From positions 3,240,001-3,304,000 of the forward strand of contig NC_092562.1 in the NCBI RefSeq assembly GCF_037975245.1: a stretch of 64,000 nt of DNA, read 5' to 3'. The stretch comes from Apostichopus japonicus (lineage: Eukaryota; Echinodermata; Holothuroidea; Aspidochirotida; Stichopodidae). How positions within the stretch are numbered: position 1 is the first letter of the stretch; the number at the start of each line of letters is the position of its first letter. Below the pieces are notes generated by a model that ran no database searches, was not told where the DNA came from, and saw only the letters and a program-made list of their open reading frames with translations. Position numbers and translations under genes: made by a program. Below are positions 12,271 through 23,659 of the stretch, one piece after another.

Positions 12271-14812
12271 CAAATTTTAAAAGGCGCAAAAAAGTTTCGT
12301 CGATAATTCGTCACCGCCAAGTCCGTTCACAAACACGCCTGCTCTGTCGCTTCAAGCATCCAGGGTAAACTTCAACGACGACACGGGAAAGTAAATTGAC
12401 AATCAGGTGTTCCAGAATTGATGTCATTATTAAAGTATGTTGCCCCATAAAACAAAATGTAAAAAAAAAATATACTCACGTGGGGACGTGAGAATATTCA
12501 GTGACCTTTGACCTTTCTATACTGCGCATCTCATTTCCTTGTGGACAATTTTGTAACCTTATTCGGTTAAAAGTCAAATCACAAATTTTTGATGGCAGGA
12601 ACATGAGGTGATGAGGATATCGGTAAGCATACCGCAATTGTTCAAACTCGCCGTTTCTATAGCGACAGAAAACCGCGGGAAGGAAACATTTCAAGGCTAA
12701 CTGGGCTCGGGCATGCAGATAGTCGAAGTAGCACCTGGATGTTTGAATAAGATATAATCAAAGAATTATGAATATGATATCCTGTATTTACACTGAACGG
12801 TATCCCATAACATACCTCACGTGCCCCGAATATAAGAACTGCCTGAATATAACTATAGTGTCACCAAAAACAGGAACGTATACCGTGGTGCTTTAGAAAC
12901 TGTTTTATACATGACGGATCTTCTTCTCATTTTGATTTTTCTCGGAGTGATATCTAGTTCCAATATCATGCTTCTCATATCCTACCCCACCCCCACACCC
13001 CCACCACAGCTTCCCCCTTCTCTCCCTCTACTTCTACACTTTCACATGTTGAATAAAGCCCATGAGATTTGACAGCTTTCGCTGTCAGCTGTGTTTGAAA
13101 GCAACTTGAAGTACAAACACATTTTTTTTATATGTAATTTTGCAGTCCTGCCGGTGAACTTAGAAGGTGTATCGTATCGGTTGCAGATAACGCCCACACT
13201 TCACTCAAGTACATGAATATTCATGACTGACGGATGTGGAGGCGTGTAGCGATGGGCTTGGAGAAAACACATAAACAACGATACCCATGTTTCCTGTAAC
13301 CATAACTGTAACCATAGACAAAATTACTCTCTCACTTCTATCAGTACTATAACACCAACCCCACCACCTCATCACCCCACACTTCTTTCCCCCCTTCTAC
13401 AACCTGGTCACCAAAATGTACTATAATATCCATAAAAAAATATAATAGCAGGAAGACTTAAGAAACCCGTTTTCTCCAACATACACATGTCGCACCTCCC
13501 CTTTCCAATCCCCCCAACCCCCCCCCCCCCACACACACACCTATCTGTACACCTAATGAATTTTTGGCTGTCCTCAAGTAAGTGGATATCCTCGGGACAG
13601 GAAAGACAACCAACCTCAAGCATGGTGAAGAAGAGTCCGTTGTAAAAGGGAAGCCTGCCCAGCACCTCAAGAATTACATCATACCCACAATTGTGGTTGC
13701 CTATTTCCTTTCCCTTTATGTGATTGTCCAAGATTTTAGTTTTAAAACAATTAACAATGGTCACAGGTTACGGAGTGTTCTATTTGTAGAATTCACTTCA
13801 CTTTTAGGCTGACAAGCATGCCAAGGGAGTGCGTCCGATTTCACTGACGCACGGTCGTGTATATATACTGAAAGGATCAAAACTTTCGGACTTCATAAAG
13901 TTCTTATAAATAGATATAAAATATAGTGTTGTATGTGCATGCATGTTTATTTCATAATGTTCTTTAAGTACAATTTCATGCACGCAGGCCAGAGAGAAAC
14001 ATGGATTGGATCAAAGGGCCAAAGAGAATCAACATCTAACTTTGAGCAATTAATGTACAGGATCGGCCCTGTCGAATATAAAGGGCCCGTTTACCGGAAA
14101 AGGTGCAGCAATTCCGTGTCGATTCAGTATTTTTTATTAGGATGGATGGATAAATCTCCCTTGCCGATATATTGAGAGCCACTGACAATATATACGCTAA
14201 GAAGCCCTTAGCCAGTTATATAATATATTGGGGCCCAATGAGAACGCTACATTCATACGAAACGTTAATGTTAAATCCATCGTCATATTCAAAAGTCAAA
14301 TAACTCGCCCAAAATACGTACTTTCAATTTCATATCAACAACAGATTCTCCTTAATCATCCCTTCAACACTATTGGTCTTGGAAAGAATTTGTAAAGCAA
14401 TATATTTGTTTTCCTACATTGAGTTTTGTTTTAGCATCTGAAGGACTGAAATAAGGGTCTGTATGTTGAACTTAAGTATTTAAATCCAGCCACTTTTACT
14501 GTGAGCATCAGATTCATAAAGGTCCATTTATTAGATATTGAACGAATAAAATCTAAACTAACATTAGCAGTTGTCCAAACAAATTCATTTTAATTCTGTA
14601 ACCTAAATTCACCCCTTCATACTGCCAAAATTCCATCACGTCAGGTGCTTGGAAGCCAAACAAAGACTGCACCTATTGAATCATTGTTATTTATCTTTAA
14701 ATTTTTATTTATTAGTTTACTCATTTATGTATTTATTTTTGTTTTCAAAGACGATATCTCTAGACATCGGATGTGCGTCAGCATTTGCGTCAAAACAAAG
14801 TAGTAGATATGT

Positions 14813-14966
14813 ATCCCGGTGGAGGCTGGAAGTTTTTTCACTGTTCTGGATTTCCCAACTCACTACGTTTTCAGTTATAGATATATCCGCATATAAAGCA
14901 GGAGGCCCGGGTTCGAATCCGGTATTTTTCACTGTTCACACTTTTCCAACTCATCACGTTTTCATG
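14813..14966 (+). repeat. tRNA-related SINE fragments (two, tandem)
   Basis: Two partial copies of the family also seen at 37791-37885. The first (14813-14875) carries CCCGGTGGAGGCTGGAAG and the ACTGTTCTGGATTTCC and CAACTCACTAC body. The second (14892-14966) carries a B-box-like GGGTTCGAATCC and a shorter body with ACTGTTCACACTTTTCC. The body ends just before the (AT)n tract at 14969. Similarity to 37791-37885 is read by eye. Confidence 0.55.
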
Positions 14967-15066
<100 letters not shown>

Positions 15067-15631
15067 CATGGCATTTGTGTAGTATAACCATTGCATTGGG
15101 GTGTTATTTCCTTCGAAAACAACAAATGGATATAACTACAATTACACACAATTCGACTATGAAAGAGATTTCTAATTCTGACTACCGCTACATATAGGGA
15201 CCGCCAACTACTAAGCGTTGTATATATTGCTCAGCTGTATTAGGGTACATAATGTACTGAGACCATTGGTACGAATCCCTTCCTTGGCCACCACTTATTT
15301 TTTTACTCATTTTGAAAAAAAAAGAGTAATTTTCCCCCTTTTTAATTGTTTATACGTAACCTTAAAAGCATCTGTTAACACCGGATATATCTGTTGTAAT
15401 AAATATAAACCGAGAAAAAGAGGGTTATTCCCTTGATGTAACGGTCTCCATTTGGTTTTATTATAAAAAAAAACATAAAGTAAGTGACATTTCTTTATTT
15501 TTTGTCTTAGAATATATTCAGCCTCGGTGGTGTTAATATGTTGGTATATATTAATAGAGAAGGAATATTATTATGACAAGAATGTGTGAACATAACCAAC
15601 AACACAACGGAGTGAGCATGCGCATTCGCAG

Positions 15632-15633
<2 letters not shown>

Positions 15634-15675
<42 letters not shown>

Positions 15676-15781
15676 TTAATATATATATATATTTATAGAT
15701 ATATATTTAATATAAATATATATATTTAATATAAATATATATATATATTTAATATAAATATATAGATATAGATATAGATAT

Positions 15782-15811
<30 letters not shown>
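15634..15811. repeat. AT-rich microsatellite cluster
   Basis: (AT)n, then three repeats of a TTTAATATAAATATATA unit, then (GATATA)n and (AT)n. Low-complexity DNA. Confidence 0.93.
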
Positions 15812-15815
<4 letters not shown>

Positions 15816-16289
15816 TACCTATATCGGTAACTTACTGCATGTTGTTATGTTACATTATTTGCTCTACTCCTATGTATTGAGCACTCTTGTAGCAGGAACA
15901 ATTGAACACTTGATTGAATATAAATATATTTATATATATATATTGATATATAGTAACCGTATACGTATACAGGAATGTGACATCGTTTACCCAGTGCCCT
16001 TTCACCTTGCGGTCAACGTCCTTAGCTCTTGTGGGTTATTACCCACCAGGGTTGAAAATTGAATAGTAATAATTTATTACCGGTACTGTCGAAAGAGAGA
16101 ATATCGTTTTAGTTAAGTTGACCTTCTATAGTTCAGTTTTATCAGGTTTAAATGCTGTTCTTGAAATAGATCTTTTCTGTATAGTAGGTTGTAGTGGGTA
16201 TAACTATCCGTATGCCAGCGAACAAGTTAGTTCTCCTTGCCCTGTATACATATATAATAGTTGTGTAACGGATATATTTTAAGAACTTA

Positions 16290-16368
16290 GCAATCCATCC
16301 ATCCATCCATCTATCCATCCATCCATCCATCCGTCCATCTAGCTATCCATCCATCCATTCATCCACCA
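16290..16368. repeat. (CATC)n microsatellite
   Basis: Imperfect CATC/CCAT tetranucleotide repeats with CTAT and CGTC variants. Confidence 0.95.
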
Positions 16369-16786
16369 CCCACCCAAATATGTTACCTGTTTAAGTCGCT
16401 TGCTTGGGTTCCTACAAGTTAGAATTTTCTAGGGAATACCCCTCAAAGGTCAAAAGAATGTTGCGATGCCCTGACACCCACCCATCCCCACCCCTCCCCC
16501 AACCCCCTCCCGCAACGAGTGCTCTCACCGCGCAGCATTTGTGAACTATTTCTTGTATGCCTATGAGGGCATTGTTAGAATGATAATACTTTATACCCCA
16601 AATACCGTATACTGCTTTGGCTCCGCTCCTCTCTATATGTACATAGACCTAAGCTCCGCAAAACGGTTTTCAAACTGCGAGGCATCACCAAAATGTGGGA
16701 CGCGAAAAATTTCGTTACTTCGCGGGATTTTCCCAGATTTTCGGAGGTTGTCGACGAAGATTGATTAAATTATATTTTAAATAAAA

Positions 16787-17205
16787 CCCCGAGTACAAGT
16801 CCCTATAGTACAAGTACAAAATCCCGAGTACGAACACAAACTCTCGAACACGACTGCAAAGTTCCGAGAACGAGTAAAAAGGCCCGAGAACGAGTGCAAA
16901 AGCCCGAGTACGGATACAAAGTCCCTAGTTCGAGCACAAAGTCCCGAGTACGAGTGCAAAGTCTCGAGTTCCAGCACAAAGTCCCGAGTCCGAGTGCAAA
17001 GTCCCGAGTCCGAGCACAAATTCGCACAAAGTCCCGAGTTCGAGTGCAAAGTCCCGAGTTCGAGCACAAATTCGCACAAAGTCCCGAGTTCGAGCACAAA
17101 GTCCCGAGTTCCAGTGCAAAGTCCCGAGTTCGAGTACAAAGTCCAGAACACGAGCACAAAATCACGAGGACGAGTGCAAAGTACCGGGTACCAGTACGAC
17201 TTCAT
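16787..17205. repeat. 20-bp minisatellite
   Basis: About 20 units of GTCCCGAGTTCGAGYRCAAA with substitutions, plus two insertions of a 10-bp half-unit TTCGCACAAA (17020-17040 and 17070-17090). The half-units sit inside a duplicated block about 50 bp apart. Long repetitive frames run through both strands because three units (60 bp) are in frame. I do not regard them as genes. Confidence 0.92.
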
Positions 17206-20200
17206 GAAAGGTGCTTTCTCTGTCTACGATTACGGAAAATTTACCTGAGTATACGGGCTCGAGCACCCGTACTTCTAGTCCGCTTATTGGTTGGTTCTCG
17301 AACATGGATAACTTTCCACCTGTTTCATTACAACTGTATAAAGAAGCGTTTATCCTTTGGAATGTTCATCCTAAATATTTCAATCCGACATTAAGACGTA
17401 AATCGGTTCATGTTATGACTTCATCATTAAATATGATGTAACCGACCCCCCCCCCCCCAACACACACACACAAAGTTTCACAGAGACGGATCAAGCACGT
17501 GCCAGTAACAATATGTATACAGCGAGATTGTAAAAGGATTTGTATATATCTATATCATATCATCATCATCATTGCAACGTCATACATTTTGGGGAAATAA
17601 AATCCACAACGTTCCCAACTGCATCAATACACATTTTAATAACGCTTTGATGAGGTTAGGCCTACTTGATAATGATATAACGTCATTACAACGACATTTC
17701 TCTTTAAATTGCGTAACTAAACGTATACCCAGGCTCCAATTTCAATGACACCATTAAAACGTGATAGCCTACTGTAACAGCTGATAAATATGAAGACACT
17801 AAGGATCCCGTCGAAGTGATATATCGACGTCGCACATGGAGTTTGGTCGACAACCTTTTCCTTCTTCAAACAAATGCAGGTTCCGATTTACCTTGGTTGG
17901 GACGCAATTTTTCGGGGGTGGGGTTGGTGGGGTATCTCGACTGGCCGTGAGACAACATTTTAAGACTCGGAGCGCAGTTAACATGTGTTTATACAGTGAA
18001 GACGTCGTGGGGTGCATGGTAGCGATCTCACGCAATAATATTTTTCATTGATGTATGATTTGCATACAATGTAATTTGGAAAATAATTATGTGAAGTGGC
18101 CACCACAAAGTCACTTTCTAATTTTCCACTTTCTTATTTGTCCCTGAATCCTTCACAACCACCCCCCCCCCGTCCCTCCTCGAAATCGGGAACCTCTTTG
18201 GCCTGGTCCGGCTGCATGCCCGAAGGTAAATCTGGCCCCTGAATATACAATCGTTTCATCATTATGACACATCTCTGGAATAATGTCATCACGTGGTCTT
18301 AGCACTCAAATAGAACCAAGCTGCCTGGCCGGGTTGAATGATTCACCGTTGGTGATGATGTCATCCGACACCTTCATCTTTGTTGATATGAAATTAAACC
18401 AATGCACGTGTTTCCATTGTTTCAAGATTAAACTCATCATGTCGGCGCTGCATCTTATAATCGTACGACTATATAGTTTCCGTAAAATGTAACGTGACAC
18501 AACGCAACTGGCATGCACTTAATACCGCAATTGTCTGAAGGCCTCCACGTAATAACATACAGCCTACACGATATCATTGTAAAATTCAGAGAGCTGTTAT
18601 CGTCGACTCATCGATTGATTAAATTAAATCGTTAAGGATATTAAAATCTTCGACTGAAGTCCAACTTCAATTTGGAAACTTGAGCAAGAAGTTGCACCTG
18701 ACTTCCACGGTTAACCTGGGATGGACTTTCATACCCTACCCAAATCAGTCGGGAGGGAGGGGGGCGGTAGAATTTGCACTCCACCCCACCTTCGAAAATC
18801 CTGCGCGCGCCCGTTCCTCAGGTCTCTAACATCGCAGCCCAAAGCTTCTGCCACATGATCACGACTTTTCACCGATCGACAACTTAATTACTCCGAAAAT
18901 GATTTATAGTAGAATGCTTCTAAATTTGAACCTGAGAACCTATACTGACCTCGGGCATAACTGTAAAGCCGCGAAATTATTTTATTTCTTACCTTCACCC
19001 GTAGCGTTGTTCCCACCTCAACTCCCCAACCCGTCCCGCCCCATACCCCGCCCTCCTTCCTAAACGTCACCTCAACACAAGTAAGTGTCTATTGGACTTC
19101 TCATTTCCATGGCCTAAAGTTATACTTCAATCAATCGATACAGCTATTAAATTCATTATTTTGGTGTTATTCGATACATGCTTGTATATATTCAGCTGCC
19201 GTTATTTCTCGGATACGAATGTTCGGGTTATATTAGTGAACCTAATATATACCGTGGTGCTATATAGTAAACCCCTGAACAAAACAAAGCGGTGAAAGAA
19301 ATTTTTGTTGAAATTCTTGAAATGTTCGTAAAAGCCCAAAAAATATTTACTGTACAAAGATGACGTTCCAACTGTGCAATTCTGATTATAAAACCATGTG
19401 TAGTAATTACTGAGATGTATTTTGAAGCATGTGATATTAAATTTACTTTGGACTCAATCAGCGTTGCTATATTCTTTATCCGTTCCATTGCGTTCAGGGT
19501 TCACCTAAAAGCCAAATGTTTACGAAATGATGAAGAACTATTTCGCAACACTCCTTCATGCATCGGACCACGTCAAATTTACGAACGATCAGGTTCAAAT
19601 CTACCACTAAGAGTTCAATCAAGCGGTTAACTTAATATTCATGATTTCTACGAACCCAGCGTAATTGTATTCCACGTAATAACAGTCACTCCATAGTTAC
19701 ATTGTGGTGTGTGCACAACCCGTATTTCCGTCCGCTTCGTGAGTTAACGTGACGGCTTTAATTACGGCATCAATTCCTCAAAGATGAAGAGAACCATTTA
19801 ATATTCGTTATTAAGCTACAAAATTGGTAATATTCGATAGCAGTATTTTATTCTATGATCTTCAAACTTGATGCTAAGGTTGTGAATTGAATCATATGAT
19901 CACAGTTATCAACGGCGTATGTAAACTTATGAGGTCATTCATCTTTTACAAAGTTAGGAGAATAATTACAAGATCAAAGGAAGCTGCAACGCTGATGCTT
20001 TGAATTGGTTGTTCATTCAGTTTTCGTGCACTTTTTTAAACTAAAAATGACTAAATAATTGTTCCATTTAATTATTTTGCTTGAAAATTCTGCATGATAC
20101 AGTATCGATGAAGTAAAGTGTTTTGTTTTCGCAATGTTTCTCGTTACGGTTAATGCATAATATATTTGAATTTAGCTGTCAATCATTACACACATCGAGA

Positions 20201-20225
20201 CGACACCCCCTAACACAGCTATTTG

Positions 20226-20261
20226 ATTGGCCAAAGTAAACAGTTATTTTCATATGCAAAT
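20226..20261 (+). promoter_or_regulatory. Promoter-like element cluster upstream of candidate NFI exon 1
   Basis: An inverted CCAAT box (ATTGG, 20226-20230) and a perfect octamer ATGCAAAT (20254-20261, POU-factor site) lie about 290 bp upstream of the candidate first coding exon. Each motif can arise by chance. Their closeness to each other and to the exon is the only support, and no TATA box or initiator was assigned. Confidence 0.25.
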
Positions 20262-20547
20262 TAGGAGGACTTGCCCTGCGCGGGAAGCAAAACAAAGCCA
20301 TTGCAACACATCATACCCAAAACAAACCTTACTACGCCATAAGGGTTGACTCAATACTTCAGGTTCACTAGCCAGTGAATTTCTTTACATTTTCGATGTA
20401 TTGCCGATAGGAAGCGTGCCAACGTGTAGGAATCTAATACTTCATCCACAAAGTTTGCATCTGAAGGGAATTTGAGCCCTGCTTCATCGAAAGACTCTTG
20501 TATTTATCTATTTTTTAGCTGTGGCTCAGCAACGTCGATGTTCGCGC

Positions 20548-20583
20548 ATGTGTGGTTTGCAATCAGATACGACCATGTCAGTG
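20548..20583 (+). CDS. NFI candidate first coding exon
   Basis: A strong donor, GTG followed by GTAAGT at 20584, ends a short frame read from ATG at 20548, MCGLQSDTTMSV, with a second ATG at 20575. Its phase 0 joins the phase-0 start of the DNA-binding-domain exon at 23128, giving [12 protein letters not shown]. Vertebrate NFI genes also have a very short first coding exon spliced at exactly this DEFHPF boundary, but their residues are different (MYSPLCLTQ-like). No cDNA evidence is available, and the true first exon may be elsewhere upstream. Confidence 0.4.
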
Positions 20584-23127
20584 GTAAGTCATTTTCAATT
20601 CTGGTTTGTTTACTTTCTTTAATTCTGATTTTCGAAACAAATTTGACATTTTAAAAGTACTAATAAGTTGTAATCGATGCAACACATTTCAAAGATTACA
20701 TAGTGACATCTGACTTCGTAATTTGGTCCGACTTTATAATAATATTTACGACAATTCCAAGACGAATTCCAATGTTTACGTTTAATTGTGAGGTCAACAT
20801 CGACATAGTAGTTAGTATACATAGCCACGTGCATGCCGGTGTTGTGTCAGCACTGATTGTTCCGTGGTATTACAACTGCGTAGCAAGCAAGCAAACGTGA
20901 AATCAATAGGATAATTGAGGGTTTATTGACTGATAACCTTTAGATATGAATAAAAACTTGCATAGGCTACCAAATAAGCTATTTGATATTCCAAAAGCAG
21001 TGTTGTTTATATAATTCCGATGGGGCTAGATAATGATAATTCCCTAAATTTCTATGAATGCATTGGCCTGAGATTTTCGGTAGGCGACGATAAGGCCGAT
21101 GTGTACGTGTGTTGCTGTTTCCCCGCGTACAAACCGACGCCATGACGATGTTTGCATGTAAGGCTCAGCCTATGCTACATCAAAAATGCATGAAATGTGT
21201 TGTAAAGTAGAAACTTTAAGTCATGCAAAAGCTGTAAGTCTTGTTAAAGTCGGCTTATTGTTATAATAGTCCTAGGCTAGGCCTAAGTTCCATGCTTGTA
21301 AGGCCAATGTGTATCATGTGCATGTGAACCATGAAGCCAGGGTTAGGGTAGGCTTAATTGAGATTTGTCATTGAGCAAAGGATTATTACCCTATGATCTG
21401 GACCTAGGCTTGTAGGCGTATAGGGCATATGATTTTCTGGTTGGCCTATTGTTAGACCGTGACACTTTAACACCATCCTTGCTCCTGTAGCTTATTCAGC
21501 TAGTCACAAATAAGCCAAGTGGTCCAAATGAAATACTATAGTATGCCATGAATTCCTTAGAAAAAGAAATTTATTAGGCTAGAAGGCAGTTGCTAATTGT
21601 GACAATTTGTTCAGTGAGAGATTGTAAGGTTAGAAGTTAGAACTCAAAATCTGACCACAAAATATTCCAGTAGGCTACTCTGTTTATTTGTCACGTTGGT
21701 AAGCGCAACCATATGAACACAATCCTAATGTATCCCATGGTCCACTAGTAAAAAAGCAGCATAGTGATAACTGGTGATACCTATTTTCTCACTGGCTAAA
21801 TAGTTGCTAGGCCCAGTGAGGCTCAGGACTTATTTCCCAGATAATGGTCAGATAACTAAGTACCAGCTCTGTCCCTTTTTTTTCCCCGTGATGGTTCGGT
21901 GACAAGAACTCTCCTACCCCCGTATACAGTACATATTGCTACAGTTACGTAATTACCAGCTGCCAAAGGTAAAAGTTTACAGCAAAGAGTGGAAAATCTT
22001 GAAGAATCTAAACCCAGGTTGGTGTTGAAATGGTAAACTTGGCTTATCCAAGCAATTGCTCTAAATTGGTCCACCAATTTATTCTCATCCCTCAGTGAAC
22101 CATAGTTTAGAAGGCTGTAGTCCTGGATAATTAATTGATGATTAGGTTATAATATGTTATTTGGTTATAAATTTCTTACGGTGATCTGTTTTGTTAGTGG
22201 TTTTGGTTTGTTTTGTTTTTGAGTTGATCAGTTTTACAAAAATCTTGTACACCCCTGTTGTTCTTCTTTGTTTTCGCTAAGAGCACATTTGTGTGACGTT
22301 ACATTGGTCCATTCATATCAAATGAAAAGCTGACAGTACATTTTCAACTCAAAGCTTTGGCTTATAATTTCAAATGTTTTCATATAATGGGTGTTTCTGC
22401 TTAGATGCAGCCAACGGTATTGCCATATAATGGAAAAGAAATGCAAAATCTAATTGACACATGTATTTTCTTTGGAGGGAAAGGGGAGAGGAGGGGGGGG
22501 GACAAGGGGAGAGGTGGGGATGAAAGATGAGAGAAGGACCTGTTAACCCTAGAAGATTTCGAAGCTGCAACCGATCTTCAGATAATGACCTATGGTTTGA
22601 GGACAAAGGTCACACCGGGTAGATTGGTACAGATTTTTTTCTCCTTTTACCGAAGTAAAGGAATTGAGCAGCTTATAAATCATAATCCCCGATTAGTGAA
22701 GTAATCAATGACAAACTGCATGATGCTCAATGCAATCTATTTCACCAAGGATCTCATGTAAAGGAAGGCGGACGTGTGTTGATCTGTGTTCGTAAAAGCC
22801 CACGAAGGAAGGAACACTAAAACTCATTCAAGCTAATCAGCAATTTGCAACTACAGTATAGTATATTGTATTGTAGTTTAGTCACAATTCATACTTAAGT
22901 ATTTCATCTCATCAAACAGAGATCTGTTGTTAGTGCAATCGTGGCACATTGTACAAAAGAATTGAATTACAACGTGATTGCATGCAAATCGTTTCATCTT
23001 ACACAATAAACAGCTGTCCCTGAAGATGCAATCATAACATGTATTACAGAAGTAGTTTTGGTCACGTCGTGGCAATTTCCACTTTGGAAGAGCCCTGATG
23101 CTATGTATTTGCTGTTTATTTTTGTAG

Positions 23128-23659
23128 GATGAGTTCCACCCATTTATCGAGGCGGTGCTGCCTTACGTCAAGTCGTTTGCATACACGTGGTTCAACCTGC
23201 AAGCCAGAAAACGGAAATATTACAAGAAGCACGAGAAGCGGATGTCACCATACGAGGAGAAACAGATCAAGGAGGAACTGGACAACGACAAAGCAGATGC
23301 CAAGCAAAAATGGGCGTCGAGATTGCTGGCGAAATTAAGGAAAGACATCCAGCCGGAGCACCGCGAAGACTTTGTGTTGAGCATCACGGGGAAGAAGCAG
23401 GCGTGCTGCGTGCTCAGTAATCCCGACCAAAAAGGCAAAATGCGCCGTATCGACTGCTTGCGGCAAGCAGATAAAGTATGGAGGCTGGACCTTGTTATGA
23501 TTGTTCTTTTTAAAGCCATTCCCTTGGAAAGCACGGACGGCGAAAGGCTGGTGAAACTGCAGGCCTGTACGAACCCTCTTTTGTGTGTGCAGCCGTTTCA
23601 CATGGGAGTTAGCGTCCGAGAGCTGGATATGTTTCTGGCCAATTTCATCATGGCACCGG
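23128..23659 (+). CDS. NFI: NFI exon encoding the MH1-like DNA-binding domain
   Basis: The exon starts after TTTTTGTAG (phase 0) and ends at G|GTAAGTG (phase 1). It is 532 nt, the length I recall for the homologous vertebrate exon. It encodes 177 residues: [20 protein letters not shown] at the start, a basic helix-rich segment with [14 protein letters not shown] (residues 25-38), then [16 protein letters not shown] (59-74), [11 protein letters not shown] (80-90), [12 protein letters not shown] (93-104), [17 protein letters not shown] (106-122), ESTDGERL (134-141) and [17 protein letters not shown] (151-167). Cysteines 93, 94, 110, 147 and 153 and His158 are present; family members keep clustered cysteines here that are needed for DNA binding, and the fold is related to the SMAD MH1 zinc-binding domain. 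Identity to vertebrate NFI is very high up to about residue 167. The last ten residues diverge. This is the firmest call in the window. Confidence 0.98.

Noticed and set aside
13072-13089. Perfect hairpin TGACAGC-TTTC-GCTGTCA
   Set aside because: A short hairpin without neighbouring promoter or conserved context; expected occasionally by chance.
15218-15290. tRNA-like text (TGCTCAGCTG and GGTACGAATCCC)
   Set aside because: Only loose A- and B-box matches, no acceptor or anticodon stem that folds, and no second copy noticed.
16777-17394. Repetitive frames of 120-166 codons on both strands
   Set aside because: Produced by the 20-bp minisatellite, with no splice or start support and no family match.
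20472-20654. 60-codon frame over the candidate first exon in another phase
   Set aside because: It would enter the DNA-binding exon in the wrong phase. Only the frame from ATG 20548 fits.
23220-23601. Long antisense open frames opposite the NFI DNA-binding exon
   Set aside because: They are shadows of a strongly constrained coding exon on the + strand and lack any recognisable family.
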